From: Sandaracinaceae bacterium
GTDB lineage: Bacteria; Myxococcota_A; Polyangia; Polyangiales; Houyiibacteriaceae
NCBI GenBank assembly: GCA_016706685.1
Contig: JADJJE010000005.1
Location: 296,010-360,009 of the forward strand
DNA length: 64,000 nt
Reading direction: 5' to 3'
Below the pieces are notes generated by a model. That model was not told the origin of the DNA. It made no database searches and saw only the letters and a program-made list of their open reading frames with translations. Below are positions 20,401-29,888 of this stretch, one piece after another. Every line of letters starts with the position of its first letter. Within the stretch, counting starts at the first letter, position 1. Position numbers and translations under genes: made by a program.

Positions 20401-21911
20401 TGGCGCGCATCCCGCTGCTGCCCGGTGAGTCGGTGACGGACTCGCGCGTCACGGTGGAAGGTGGCCTGGTGTTGGTGACGCTGGGTCAGAACGCCACCGA
20501 GCTGAGCTGGACCTCCACGCTCGAGCCCGCGGAGACCGTGTCGCTGGCGGCCCCGCGTGAAGGCCGCCTCTCCGAGGTGTGGATACTGGCCTGCAGCGCC
20601 CTCTGGCACTGCGAGAGCGCGGGCCTGTCCGCCACCGAGAGCGCGTCGGGCACCAGCTGGGAGCCGCGCTTCCAGCCGTGGCCGGGCGAGACCCTGGTGC
20701 TGACCATGACGCGCCCCGGGGCAGCGCCCGGGCAGTCCATCACGGTGGACCGCGCCATGCTCACGGTTCGTCCGGGTGTACGGCTGTCATCCAGCACCCT
20801 CGAGCTGAGCGTGCGCACCAGCGTGAGCACCTCGCTGCGCCTCACCGTGCCGAGCGCCACCGACGTGCGCGCGCTCACCGTGGACCAGGTCACCCGGCCG
20901 CTCCAGCGCGAGGGCGACGAGGTGGTCATCGCGCTCCAGCCCGGGTCCCACACCGTGGTGCTCACGTGGCAGGAGAGCCGCGGCTGGGACACGGCCTACG
21001 AGACGCCGCGCATCACGCTGGACCACACCGTGGTGAACGCCGAGCTGATCGTGGAGGGCGGCGCGGACCGCTGGTTCTTGTGGGTGAGCGGCTCGGGCTG
21101 GGGCCCTGCCGTGTTGTTCTGGCCGTACCTGGCGCTGGTGCTGGTGCTGGCCTTCGGGCTCTCGCGGCGCCGCGACCTGCCGCCACGCCCGCACGACTGG
21201 GCGCTGTTGCTGGTGGGGCTCACACAGATCCACCCGGTGGGGGCGCTCTTCGTTGTGGGCTGGTTCTTCGTGCTCGAGTCGCGCAAGTCGACGGACGTCG
21301 CGAGCCCCGCGTGGTTCGCGCTGCGGCAGCTGTTCATCATCGGGTACACGCTGATGACGTTCGGGCTGATGGTCTGGGCGGTGCAGGCCGGTCTGTTGGG
21401 CGACCCGCAGATGAGCATTCAGGGGCCGGAGTGCTGGGACCAGCACCTGCGCTTCTTCGTGGACCGCAGCGAGGGCGAGCTGCCCACGGCCACGCTGCTG
21501 ACGCTACCCGTGTGGGTGTTCCGCGCGCTCATGTTCGTGTGGGCGCTGTGGCTGGCGGTGTCGCTGGTGAAGTGGGCGCGCTGGGGCTGGGGCAGCTTCA
21601 AGGACGGCGGGCTGTTCCGCCCGGAGGGCGCTCCCCCGCGCCATCGGCACTTCGGCCACGCGCACCGCGCCGCTGGAATCCCAGCGCCCCCCACGGCGAT
21701 GCCAGAAGCGCAGACGAGCTTGCCCACCACCGACGGGCCCGCAGCGGAGTCGGTGCCGTCACCGAGTGAGACGTTGGCCGAGGGTCCCGCCGCAGCGACC
21801 TCTGCGGCCGTCGATGCGCCACCCGAGGAGAGCGCACCCAGCGAGGCTTCCCCCACGCAGGGCGAGCCGTTCCGCGACCGATCGCCAGACGACGAAGAGC
21901 CGACGCGCTAG
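17490..21911 (+). CDS. Giant membrane protein made of two related exported modules
   Basis: 1473 residues. An N-terminal signal peptide ends ASAQQ. Module 1 is strand-rich (about 60-470) and is followed by membrane segments near 477-515, 520-537, 546-568 and 701-723. A second signal-like segment near 753-779 ends ATPARAQT. Module 2 (about 780-1200) repeats the pattern of module 1, for example LEVHRRLDDG...TLTT against LEIERRLDIG...TLTS, and is followed by four or more membrane segments (1204-1380). The C-terminus is Pro/Ala-rich and disordered. This suggests an ancient duplication or fusion of an exported protein with a membrane anchor. No catalytic motif or known family is evident. Confidence 0.8.
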   Translation: MRRSLSLVALGLSLSVLGVSAASAQQPPVPVPEVLTPWVPWVLADAPLYGCTLATAATDSDRTRDPICVWPGELRIEVGEGGATFTLLGSSDRRHAFALPGSERIQPVDVRLDGRPAVVLTEGGQSLVWVDAGEHRIEGRFSWTTPPETLSVPSEVARVLLVEDGVSSVANRGTNGEVWLRARESETLGEDRVTLEVHRRLDDGSPVTLTTRIVVRAAGRARELALGDILPDGAVPIEVTADLPVRLMASGELSLQLRAGEFTVMVTALVANPETTYRRPALELPWPAQEVWVWVPNESFRQVEISGADGIDPARTSLPDDWRSYSAYLVGSESTFTLSTTRRGEPTPPPNELEVSRTAWLDVNGTGYSVQDHVSFQMHSAHRLELSEGTLGRVSLAGSDQLITLATEDGRPGVELRATQSALTAEWRVESGHASLPAVGWSEDAQSSTTTLNLPPGWELIHAGSVDRAPGTWVERWTLLGFFALLLITAAVGRVLGWQAGAVAFVGVGLALHIDEAPRWIWLTLAVFLAVHRALDGRRFERWLRWGYLAVMVAAVVMVVLFAGSEVKNALYPQLAPAQGYASSAGGEVWDLDERESGGSGADSFAPAAVAPSEAPAAEIEFRSEEHSRSRGIDDLLGGSGSSSPSGRMDYGSNSMWLDPSAVVQTGFGVPTWSWSSYTLAFDGPVSREHRIDLMLSPPWLTRLVALLRAVLALALLALVVRLRPQAPSTPSDEGAPNAPESPVSEASPTPATVGAVAAVAVLLMLGASAWATPARAQTPSPELLGELRTRLTQPPPCERCADANRLTIRIEGDTLIAELEVSAAANASYPLPGPSGTWAPSLVTLDGRATNAVVRLPSGFLHARVPEGVHVLRMEGPLAGRDAITLAFGRVPRTLSVSAEGWEVDGLSAETSAPESIQLRRLLVTQPGADAAIRADLPTWLEIERRLDIGVRWTLTSTVRRRSPANAPAVARIPLLPGESVTDSRVTVEGGLVLVTLGQNATELSWTSTLEPAETVSLAAPREGRLSEVWILACSALWHCESAGLSATESASGTSWEPRFQPWPGETLVLTMTRPGAAPGQSITVDRAMLTVRPGVRLSSSTLELSVRTSVSTSLRLTVPSATDVRALTVDQVTRPLQREGDEVVIALQPGSHTVVLTWQESRGWDTAYETPRITLDHTVVNAELIVEGGADRWFLWVSGSGWGPAVLFWPYLALVLVLAFGLSRRRDLPPRPHDWALLLVGLTQIHPVGALFVVGWFFVLESRKSTDVASPAWFALRQLFIIGYTLMTFGLMVWAVQAGLLGDPQMSIQGPECWDQHLRFFVDRSEGELPTATLLTLPVWVFRALMFVWALWLAVSLVKWARWGWGSFKDGGLFRPEGAPPRHRHFGHAHRAAGIPAPPTAMPEAQTSLPTTDGPAAESVPSPSETLAEGPAAATSAAVDAPPEESAPSEASPTQGEPFRDRSPDDEEPTR

Positions 21912-21917
21912 AGGCGA

Positions 21918-23990
21918 ATGGACGCATCACCACGGCACGTTCCGGGAGTGCCAGGACGCGCACCGATGCAGACTCCACGGAGATCAGGATTGGACGTGCC
22001 GCCCGCGTTCTGGCAAGCAGGAGGCATCGAACCGAGCCGCGAGCGGCGTGCGCCACCTTTGCTCCCTCGCGCACACACGCTGTGGGCTGCGCATGTTCGC
22101 CGACTCACGCTGCTGGCCGTGCTCGGCGTGGCGGGGCTCGTGCCGGGCTGCGGCTCGTCGCGCTGCATCGACCAAGACTTGGACGGCTTTGGCCGGCACT
22201 GCGGGCGCCCCGACTGCGACGACCGGAACGCCGCGCGCAACACCGACTGCGAGGCCGTCCCGCCGCCCGACTGCGAGGCCAACCCGCTGGCCACCGGCTG
22301 CCCGTGCGTGGTGCTGGCCACCACGGGGTGCTTCCCCGCAGACGCCGTCACCGAGGACGTGGGCCTGTGCCGCGCGGGCACCAGCGTGTGCACCAGCGGC
22401 TTCTGGGGCGCGTGCCGCAACGCCACGCTCCCAGTGCCGGAGGTCTGCGACGGCAGCGACCAGGACTGCGATGGGCGGGTGGACGACGGCGTGCGCAGCC
22501 CGTGTGGAGGCTGCGACGCGCGCTGTGTGGGCGGCGTGTGGGGCGAAGGCGAGGCCCCGTTCGAGGGCGAGGCGAGCGCTGGCACGGCGCTCACCCGCGA
22601 GGGCTGGCTCACGCTCGCGCGCACCCCGCTCGCGTCCGAGTCCCTGTTCGTGCCCAACACCAACGACAACACCGTCACGCGCATCGACGTGCAGAGCGCC
22701 GAGGCCGTGGCGCTCTACGAGAGCGGCGGCAGCGAGCCCACCCGGGTGGCCGTCGACTGGCGCGGCGACGTCTTCGTGGTGAACCGCGAGTTCGGCGGCA
22801 TCTCCACGCTGCGCAAGATCACGACCGACCTCGACCGCTGCGTGGATCGCGACATGTCGGGCACCATCGAGACATCCACGGACCCGCTGGTGGCCCTGCC
22901 AAATGATGAGTGCGTGCTGTTCACCGTGCCCATCGGCGGCGTGAACGAGGTGGGCCGCGCCATCGCGCTGGACGGAAGCCTTACCAACTTCGACGGAGTG
23001 GAGTCGGGCGGCGACGTGTGGGTGGGCCTGCACCACGGCGAAGCGTTCCTGCACCTGGACGGCGAGACCGGCGAGCTGCGCGAGCGTGTGGAGACCCCCG
23101 GCTTTCAGCCCTACGAGGCCACGTTCGACGCGTTCGGCAACCTCTACGCCATCTCGCGCGACGGCTACCTGCTGACGCTGCCGCGCGGGCGCGTGGGGGA
23201 GCTCACCGTAGAGGCCGTGCCTCTCGCCTGCTACTTGCTCTATGGGCTGGCCGCCGACGCCGATGGGCGCCTGCTGATGAGCGGCTTCTCGTGCGACCAG
23301 GTGACCCTGCACGACCCGGCGGCGCGCACCTTCCGGCGCCTCGAGACCCTGCCCAGCCCGCGCAGCGTGGCCATCACGGCAGGTGGTGCGTGGGTTGCGC
23401 ACACCGACGGGCGCGCGTCCCGACTGGCGCTCGACCCGCTGCGCGTGATGCAGACCGTAGACCTGGGCGGGCCGATCGAGACGCTGGGCGCAGCGGCTGA
23501 TGCTGCGGGCCGCATCTGGCTGGTGAGCAGCCAAGAGTCCTTCGGGGTGTCGCGCGGGCGAGCCAGCGCGCTGAACGCCACCACGGGGGCGCCCATGGCC
23601 AGCGTGGACCTGGGCACGCTGCCGCACGCGCAGGGAGACTTGAGCGGCGGGCGGCTCTTGGGGGTGGCCGCGCCGGAGGGCACGGCGAGCCACGTGTTCA
23701 TGGGCTGCGGCAACGAGCTGACGCGCTGGGACCGCTTGCACGTGAGCTGGCTGGCAGGCGCGGACTCGAGCGTGGAGGTCTGGCTGCGACACGCCACGAC
23801 CGCCGCCGGGCTCGCGGCGGTCAGCTTCGAGCAGGTGCTGCTGCTGCCGGGCGGCGAGGTGCCCGTGGACCTGTCGCTGCCCACCGGTGGTGTGGTGGAG
23901 GTGCGCCTGGTCATGCGCACGGCGGCGCGGGACGGCGCACCGCGGGTCGAGCGCGTGGGCCTCGAGTGGCGCTGCGACGACTTCGGCTGA
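21918..23990 (+). CDS. MopE-like lipoprotein with beta-propeller domain
   Basis: Up to 690 residues. A lipoprotein signal with lipobox VPGC lies about 75 residues from the ATG at 21918, which is longer than normal, so the real start may be a later or non-standard codon. After it come Cys/Asp-rich MopE-type motifs (DQDLDGFG, EVCDGSDQDCDGRVDDG) that resemble calcium- or copper-binding repeats. The rest (about 230-650) is a series of strand units with SLFVPNTNDNTVTRIDV and similar NHL/SMP-30-like propeller sequence. It starts six bases after the giant protein and may be co-transcribed. Likely surface-exposed; ligand unknown. Confidence 0.75.
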   Translation: MDASPRHVPGVPGRAPMQTPRRSGLDVPPAFWQAGGIEPSRERRAPPLLPRAHTLWAAHVRRLTLLAVLGVAGLVPGCGSSRCIDQDLDGFGRHCGRPDCDDRNAARNTDCEAVPPPDCEANPLATGCPCVVLATTGCFPADAVTEDVGLCRAGTSVCTSGFWGACRNATLPVPEVCDGSDQDCDGRVDDGVRSPCGGCDARCVGGVWGEGEAPFEGEASAGTALTREGWLTLARTPLASESLFVPNTNDNTVTRIDVQSAEAVALYESGGSEPTRVAVDWRGDVFVVNREFGGISTLRKITTDLDRCVDRDMSGTIETSTDPLVALPNDECVLFTVPIGGVNEVGRAIALDGSLTNFDGVESGGDVWVGLHHGEAFLHLDGETGELRERVETPGFQPYEATFDAFGNLYAISRDGYLLTLPRGRVGELTVEAVPLACYLLYGLAADADGRLLMSGFSCDQVTLHDPAARTFRRLETLPSPRSVAITAGGAWVAHTDGRASRLALDPLRVMQTVDLGGPIETLGAAADAAGRIWLVSSQESFGVSRGRASALNATTGAPMASVDLGTLPHAQGDLSGGRLLGVAAPEGTASHVFMGCGNELTRWDRLHVSWLAGADSSVEVWLRHATTAAGLAAVSFEQVLLLPGGEVPVDLSLPTGGVVEVRLVMRTAARDGAPRVERVGLEWRCDDFG

Positions 23991-24066
23991 GCCGACCACC
24001 CGGGCACCACGCGTCAGTCTTGCATGGGCGGCGGGTGGCCGGCGGTGCCGGCGGGCGAGCGCGTGG

Positions 24067-25152
<1,086 letters not shown>

Positions 25153-25252
25153 CTGTCGTTGCTCCGGTGTTGACGAGCGCGCCGCCCTGTGCGGACACGC
25201 CGAATCGATTCATCGCCGCCGCGCAGCAGTCGGCGAAGAACGGGCGCGCCGC

Positions 25253-26740
25253 TCAGGCGCTCTCGCGGCGGTCCAAGCGCCGGTACTGCACCGCCTCGGC
25301 CACGTGCGCGGTGCCCACCACGTCACGGCCCTCGAGGCGCGCGATGGTGTGGGCCACGCGCAGCGCCTTCACGTAGCCGCGGGCCGAGAGCCCCAGCTTC
25401 TCCACCGCGCGGTCCAGCAGCTGCAGGCTGCTCGCGTCGGTCACGCGGTGCAGGGTGGGCAGGTCCACCTGGCGCGGCAGCACGTGCCGGCGCGCCTCGA
25501 TCACACGCGCGCGAATGGCGGCCGAGCCCTCGCCGATCTGGGCCTCGCGCAGGTCCTTGGCGCGCACGCGCGGCACCTCCACGTGCATGTCGAAGCGGTC
25601 CAGCAGCGGGCCCGAGACGCGCGCGCGGTAGCGGGCCACCTGCTCGGGCGTGCACGCGCAGATGCGCTCGGTGTCCCCGGCAAAGCCGCAGGGGCACGGG
25701 TTCATGGCCGCCACCACCAGCGGGTCGGCCGGCATGGACACGCGGCAGCGCGCCCGCGCGATGCTCACCTCGCCGGACTCCATGGTGGTGCGCAGCGTCT
25801 CCACCACGTCACGCCGAAACTCGGGCAGCTCGTCCAAGAAGAGCACGCCGCCGTGCGCCAACGTCACCTCGCCGGGCTGAATCGGGTCGCCGCCGCCGAT
25901 GAGCGCCGCCGCGCTGGCGGTGTGGTGTGGCGCGCGAAACGGCCTGCGCACCGCCGCGCGCGTGGCGCCCGCGTAGATGCCGGCGGCGCTGGCCACGGTG
26001 GCGATCTCCATGGCCTCTTCCGGTGTGGGCTCGGGCAGGAGCGTCACCAGGCGCCGCGCCAGCATGGTCTTGCCGCCACCGGGAGGGCCCAGCAGCAAGA
26101 GGTTGTGGGCTCCCGCCGCCGCGATCTCGAGCGCACGCCGCGCGCCCGCCTGGCCGCGCACGTCGGACATGTCCGTGGCGCTGGGGCTGCCCTCCACGGC
26201 AGTGCGCGCCGTGGCCTTGGGCAGGCCGTCTTGCCCGTTCAGGAAGCGCACCACCTCGCTCAGGCACTCGGCCACGTACACCTCGATGCCCGTGGCGAGC
26301 GACGCCTCGGCTGCGTTGGCGATGGGCACCACCGCGCGCCGCATGCCGCGCTCACGCGCCCCGCGCAGCTGGCTGAGCACGCCGCGCACCGGCCGCAGCG
26401 CACCCGAGAGCGACAGCTCCCCCAGCAACAGCGTGCCCACCAGCGCGCTCGGGTCCACCGTCTCGCACGCGGCCTGCACCGCCACGGCGATGGCCAGGTC
26501 GTAGCCCGCGCCCGTCTTGCGCAGGTCCCCGGGTGCCAGGTTCAGCACCAGCTGGCGCGGCGGCAGCTTGAAGCCGAAGGCCTGCAGCGCGGACTTCACG
26601 CGCACCCGGCTCTCGCGCACACCACGCTCGGGCAGCCCCACGATGTCGAAGCCGGGCAGGCCCGTGCCCACCTGCACCTCCACCTGGACGGGGTGGGCGT
26701 CGATGCCAATGAGGCAGCCTGCGTGTGCGGTGGCGAGCAT
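25253..26740 (-). CDS. comM: ComM/YifB family AAA+ helicase (Mg-chelatase-like)
   Basis: 495 residues from MLATAHAGCLIGIDAHPVQVEV; the open frame continues upstream without homology. The N-terminal Lon-substrate-binding-like domain (DIVGLPERGVRESRVRVKSA) is followed by the AAA+ core with Walker A GPPGGGKT (218-225), Walker B VLFLDELPEF, and the C-terminal Mg-chelatase region with NPCPCG. In Vibrio, ComM is a branch-migration helicase that aids natural transformation. It lies directly upstream of recA on the same strand, which fits a shared recombination role. Confidence 0.95.
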   Translation of the reverse strand: MLATAHAGCLIGIDAHPVQVEVQVGTGLPGFDIVGLPERGVRESRVRVKSALQAFGFKLPPRQLVLNLAPGDLRKTGAGYDLAIAVAVQAACETVDPSALVGTLLLGELSLSGALRPVRGVLSQLRGARERGMRRAVVPIANAAEASLATGIEVYVAECLSEVVRFLNGQDGLPKATARTAVEGSPSATDMSDVRGQAGARRALEIAAAGAHNLLLLGPPGGGKTMLARRLVTLLPEPTPEEAMEIATVASAAGIYAGATRAAVRRPFRAPHHTASAAALIGGGDPIQPGEVTLAHGGVLFLDELPEFRRDVVETLRTTMESGEVSIARARCRVSMPADPLVVAAMNPCPCGFAGDTERICACTPEQVARYRARVSGPLLDRFDMHVEVPRVRAKDLREAQIGEGSAAIRARVIEARRHVLPRQVDLPTLHRVTDASSLQLLDRAVEKLGLSARGYVKALRVAHTIARLEGRDVVGTAHVAEAVQYRRLDRRESA

Positions 26741-26910
26741 GGGCAGCACCCTCTTCACGCCACGTGCCAGCTCGTAGCGGCGCCCGGTGCGCGTCAATCG
26801 CCCAGAATTCAGGCATGCAGCGCTCCCGCTCCGCGCGGGCAGCACCCTCCCCCGCCGGCGCAGGGGTGGCGGCCGCCGGACCTCGCGCTCAGTGCTACCC
26901 TCCGCGAGCC

Positions 26911-27627
26911 ATGACCGAACTGTCCCGCCTCGACCCGCTCAAGCTCGTGAGCACCGCGGAGCTGCTCGCCCGCCGCGTGCACGAGCGCTTCCCGGACAGC
27001 GGCCTCTCGCGCCTGAGCAAAGAGCTGGTGCAGCTGGCCTCGGACGCCAAGGAGCGCAGCGAGTGGATCGCCCGCCCCAACCACAAGCTGCGCGCGCTGA
27101 GCGTGGCCGTGGTGGCGCTCATCCTGGGCGGCAGCCTGTTCGCGGTGGTGGCCGCTTTGAAGAACGGCGACCCCAACGCGCGCTTCGGGCTGGCCGAGTT
27201 CGTCCAGGTGAGCGAGGCCGCCGTGAACGACGTGGTGCTGCTGGGCGCCGCCATCTTCTTCCTGTTCTCGGTGGAGCGCCGCGCCAAGCGGGCCAAGGTC
27301 TTCGCCGCGGTGCAGCAGCTGCGCACGCTCGGGCACCTGGTAGACGTGCACCAGCTGACCAAGAACCCCGACGCGCTCGAGGCCACCTACGAGACCACCG
27401 AGAGCTCGCCGGTGCGGCGCCTGACGGCCTTCGAGATGAGCCGCTACCTCGACTACTGCACCGAGATGCTCAGCCTCATCGGCAAGATCGCCGCGCTCTA
27501 CTGCGAGGGCTTCGAGGACGACCAGTCGCTCGAGGCGGTCACCGACCTCGAGCAGATGACCATCGGCCTGCAGCGCAAGATCTGGCAGAAGATCGCCATC
27601 CTGGAGCGGCACACCAGCCCGGAGTGA
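26911..27627 (+). CDS. Membrane protein of unknown function
   Basis: 238 residues. A cytosolic N-terminus of about 65 residues is followed by a transmembrane segment (about 66-86), a short loop, and a second one (about 106-122). The C-terminal half is charged and helical (LEATYETTESSPVRRLTAFEMSRYLDYCTEM...). No signal peptide. It begins 170 bp after comM on the other strand and ends nine bases before the SPOUT methyltransferase gene, so the two probably share a transcript. I do not recognise the family. Confidence 0.75.
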   Translation: MTELSRLDPLKLVSTAELLARRVHERFPDSGLSRLSKELVQLASDAKERSEWIARPNHKLRALSVAVVALILGGSLFAVVAALKNGDPNARFGLAEFVQVSEAAVNDVVLLGAAIFFLFSVERRAKRAKVFAAVQQLRTLGHLVDVHQLTKNPDALEATYETTESSPVRRLTAFEMSRYLDYCTEMLSLIGKIAALYCEGFEDDQSLEAVTDLEQMTIGLQRKIWQKIAILERHTSPE

Positions 27628-27636
27628 GGAGACCCC

Positions 27637-28206
27637 ATGGCGCACGTGCCCCCGTTCGACATGCCGCGCGACGAGATTCGCGAGATGCTGGAGGAGATCC
27701 GGCACCCCTTCCGCGTGGCCGTGGACCGCGCCAAGAACCCGTTCAACATCGGCGCCATCATCCGCACCGCGCACTCGTTCCTGGCGCGCGAGATCGTGCT
27801 GATCGGCAGCGAGCCGTGGTACCCGCGCGCCGCGATGGGCATGCAGCGCTACGAGAACATCGTGGAGCTGCCCAGCACCGAGGCGTTCCTGGCGCACGCC
27901 GCGCGCGAGCAGTGGCCGCTGGTCGCGTTCGAGAAGGACGCGTCCAGCGTGGGCCTGTGGGACGCCGACCTGCCCGAAGACGCGGTGCTGGTGTTCGGCA
28001 ACGAGGACGACGGCTGCGCGCCCGAGATCCTGGCCGCCGCCCGTCAGGTGGTGGCCATCCCCATGTACGGCATCAACCACAGCTACCCGATCGCCGTGTC
28101 GGCAGGCATCGCGATGGCCGAGTGGGCGCGTCGGCGGTACCAGCAAGGGCGCCTCGTGACCCCTCGCGGAGCGCCTGCGCGCACCGATGCAGAACCATCG
28201 GGATAG
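27637..28206 (+). CDS. SPOUT family RNA 2'-O-methyltransferase
   Basis: 189 residues of the TrmH/SpoU type. Motif 1 is NPFNIGAIIRTAHSF, motif 2 LVFGNEDDG and motif 3 IPMYGINHSYPIAVSAGIAMAEW, which form the trefoil-knot SAM site. The short length means little beyond the knotted domain, as in tRNA methyltransferases of the TrmL/TrmH class rather than large rRNA methyltransferases. A tRNA operon starts 49 bp downstream. The target nucleotide is not determinable. Confidence 0.9.
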   Translation: MAHVPPFDMPRDEIREMLEEIRHPFRVAVDRAKNPFNIGAIIRTAHSFLAREIVLIGSEPWYPRAAMGMQRYENIVELPSTEAFLAHAAREQWPLVAFEKDASSVGLWDADLPEDAVLVFGNEDDGCAPEILAAARQVVAIPMYGINHSYPIAVSAGIAMAEWARRRYQQGRLVTPRGAPARTDAEPSG

Positions 28207-28254
28207 GACTTGCCAACCCGCGTTCCGCCGCTATAGTCCGCGCCAACCTCCTCT

Positions 28255-28330
28255 GGTGGGTGTAGCTCAGTGGTAGAGCACTGGATTGTGGCTCCGGTGG
28301 TCGCGGGTTCAAGCCCCGTCACTCACCCCA
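28255..28330 (+). tRNA. tRNA-His(GTG)
   Basis: Acceptor GTGGGTG/CACTCAC, anticodon GTG in the loop TTGTGGC, discriminator C and encoded CCA. A G at 28255 can serve as the extra G-1 opposite C73, the histidine-tRNA identity element. Confidence 0.95.
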
Positions 28331-28440
28331 GATTCTCCGAGTTCGCTCGGCCCCTTCGTCCCCTTGAAATAACTTGTCTTGCTTCGCGAAACGAAGCTGC
28401 GGCTCCCCCGAGAGGGCGGACCAAAGACTCTGCACGCGAT

Positions 28441-28517
28441 GCACCCGTAGCTCAGCTGGATAGAGCGTCGGACTTCGAATCCGCAGGTCGTAGGTTCGAC
28501 TCCTACCGGGTGTGCCA
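28441..28517 (+). tRNA. tRNA-Arg(TCG)
   Basis: Acceptor GCACCCG/CGGGTGT with a G1-T72 wobble, anticodon TCG in the loop CTTCGAA, discriminator G, CCA encoded. Confidence 0.95.
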
Positions 28518-28526
28518 CTCCCCTCC

Positions 28527-28599
<73 letters not shown>

Positions 28600-28602
28600 C
28601 CC

Positions 28603-28640
28603 AGCCCCTTGAAGCCTTGCTTCAAGGGGCTTTCTTCTTC
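28603..28640 (+). terminator. Intrinsic terminator of the tRNA operon
   Basis: A perfect 12-bp stem, AGCCCCTTGAAG (28603-28614) with its complement at 28620-28631, loop CCTTG, then TTCTTCTTC. It closes the tRNA-His/Arg/Lys transcript. Confidence 0.9.
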
Positions 28641-28666
28641 CGTCGCGACTGTCGTTGGAGCACGCC

Positions 28667-28987
28667 TCAGAACGTGGTCGGGCGGTGCGGCGGAGGAGCG
28701 CTGCTCACTGTCGGAGTGCTGTTCATGACGCGCATGTATGCGGCGCGGGCAGCGAGGGCAGGTGGTCCGAAGACGAGCAGGAAGATCGCGAAGACCAGGA
28801 ACAGCTCGAGTGGTCCCCTGAGAACGTATCTGAGCTCCTGGTAGAGTTCCCAGCCGCCGACGATGGCAGCAAGGGTCGCCGCATACGCCGAGGCTGCTGC
28901 GAGCATGGCCTTCGCGCGACGCCACCCCGCGCGCCGGGTCGCTCGGCGCCACGCCTCGGTCGGTGATTCTCGCCAGTCCACAGACAT
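28667..28987 (-). CDS. Small membrane protein
   Basis: 106 residues from the ATG at 28987 (MSVDWRESPTE); the frame extends upstream but this start gives a compact protein. A basic N-terminal helix is followed by two hydrophobic segments (about 32-48 and 59-82), then a Ser/Thr/Pro tail. A two-pass inner-membrane protein is likely. No family is recognised. It ends 27 bases from the tRNA-operon terminator on the opposite strand. Confidence 0.55.
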   Translation of the reverse strand: MSVDWRESPTEAWRRATRRAGWRRAKAMLAAASAYAATLAAIVGGWELYQELRYVLRGPLELFLVFAIFLLVFGPPALAARAAYMRVMNSTPTVSSAPPPHRPTTF

Positions 28988-29024
28988 GATTCGGGTAAGA
29001 CACCGCGACCAGCCGAAGGTTCGC

Positions 29025-29417
29025 TCACGCCGCGCGAATGTCCCGCTCGCGCAGGGCACCCACCGTCACGGCGAACACCGCCCCACCCGTGGCCAGCGCC
29101 ATGTCCTTGTGCGCGTCCCACGCGTCGCCCTGGGCGCCCAGGAACATGGGCCCGGCGTCCGTGCTGGAGCTCACCGCGTACACCCACTCGATCAGCTCGT
29201 AGACCATGCTGGTGCCCATGATCTCCGACACGGCAAGGTAGCGGATCAACAGCCCGAGCCGCGGACTCTCGCCGGGCGTGAGCACGTGCCGCAGCACCTC
29301 GTGCACGGGCACCACGATGAGCAGGCCGTGGGCCAGATGGACGACACGGTCGTAGTGGTTGCGCGACCAGCCCCACGCACGCCACTCGGCGAAGAGCGGG
29401 AACTCGTTGTAGCCGCA
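29025..29417 (-). pseudogene. 5'-truncated DUF2238 (YjdF-like) membrane-protein remnant
   Basis: The frame carries about 130 residues that match the C-terminal two thirds of DUF2238 proteins: YNEFPLF, RNHYDRVVHLAHG, SMVYELIEWVYA and FLGAQGDAWDAHKDMALA, closely parallel to the intact gene at 43193-43819 (NNYDKLGHFVQG, AFYELIEWGVA, FLGTQGYAWDTQSDMMWA). The N-terminal membrane segments are absent. No start codon lies near the start of the similarity; the open frame continues upstream only as Arg-rich sequence antisense to the YjbR-like gene. It looks like a decayed gene cut at its 5' end. Confidence 0.6.
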
Positions 29418-29467
29418 CGGGCGCGAGGGCGTTGACGAGCGTGTGGCTGGCGTCCGAGTGTAGGGCC

Positions 29468-29860
29468 ATGCCCAAGCGCACCGACGACGCCGCCATCGCG
29501 AAGCTCCGCGCGATCTGCATGGCGCTCCCCGAAACCAACGAGAAGATCTCGCACGGGGAGCCAACGTGGTTCGCGGGCAAGGACAAGGTGTTCGCCATGC
29601 TGGACAACCACCACCACGGCTCGCCTCACTTGGCGGTGTGGCTGCCGCAGTCGCTGGAGGGGCAGCTCACGTTGCTGGAGGCCGACCCTGAGCGCTTCTT
29701 TCGCCCGCCGTACGTGGGGCCCAAGGGCTGGGTTGGTGTGGTGCTCGACACGAGCCCCGACTGGGCGGAGATCGCGCTGCTGGTGCGGGAGTCGTACCAG
29801 CTGGTGGCCACGGCCAAGCTGCGGAAGGCCCTCGATGCTGCGAAGGGGCAAGCCCTCTAG
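29468..29860 (+). CDS. MmcQ/YjbR family protein
   Basis: 130 residues from MPKRTDDAAIAKL. The sequence MALPETNEKISHGEPTWFAGKDKVFAML and the WVGVVLDTSPDWAEIALLVRESYQLVA end match the DUF419/YjbR fold, a small cytosolic double-wing DNA-binding-like domain of unknown role. Length is normal for the family. It stands alone, convergent with the cupin gene and divergent from the DUF2238 remnant. Confidence 0.82.
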   Translation: MPKRTDDAAIAKLRAICMALPETNEKISHGEPTWFAGKDKVFAMLDNHHHGSPHLAVWLPQSLEGQLTLLEADPERFFRPPYVGPKGWVGVVLDTSPDWAEIALLVRESYQLVATAKLRKALDAAKGQAL

Positions 29861-29888
29861 GCGTGTGCATGTGTCCGGCCGGGCAGCG

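Noticed and set aside
25153..25252. Possible LexA/SOS box upstream of recA
   Set aside because: No sequence in the gap matches a convincing palindromic SOS box of any lineage I know.
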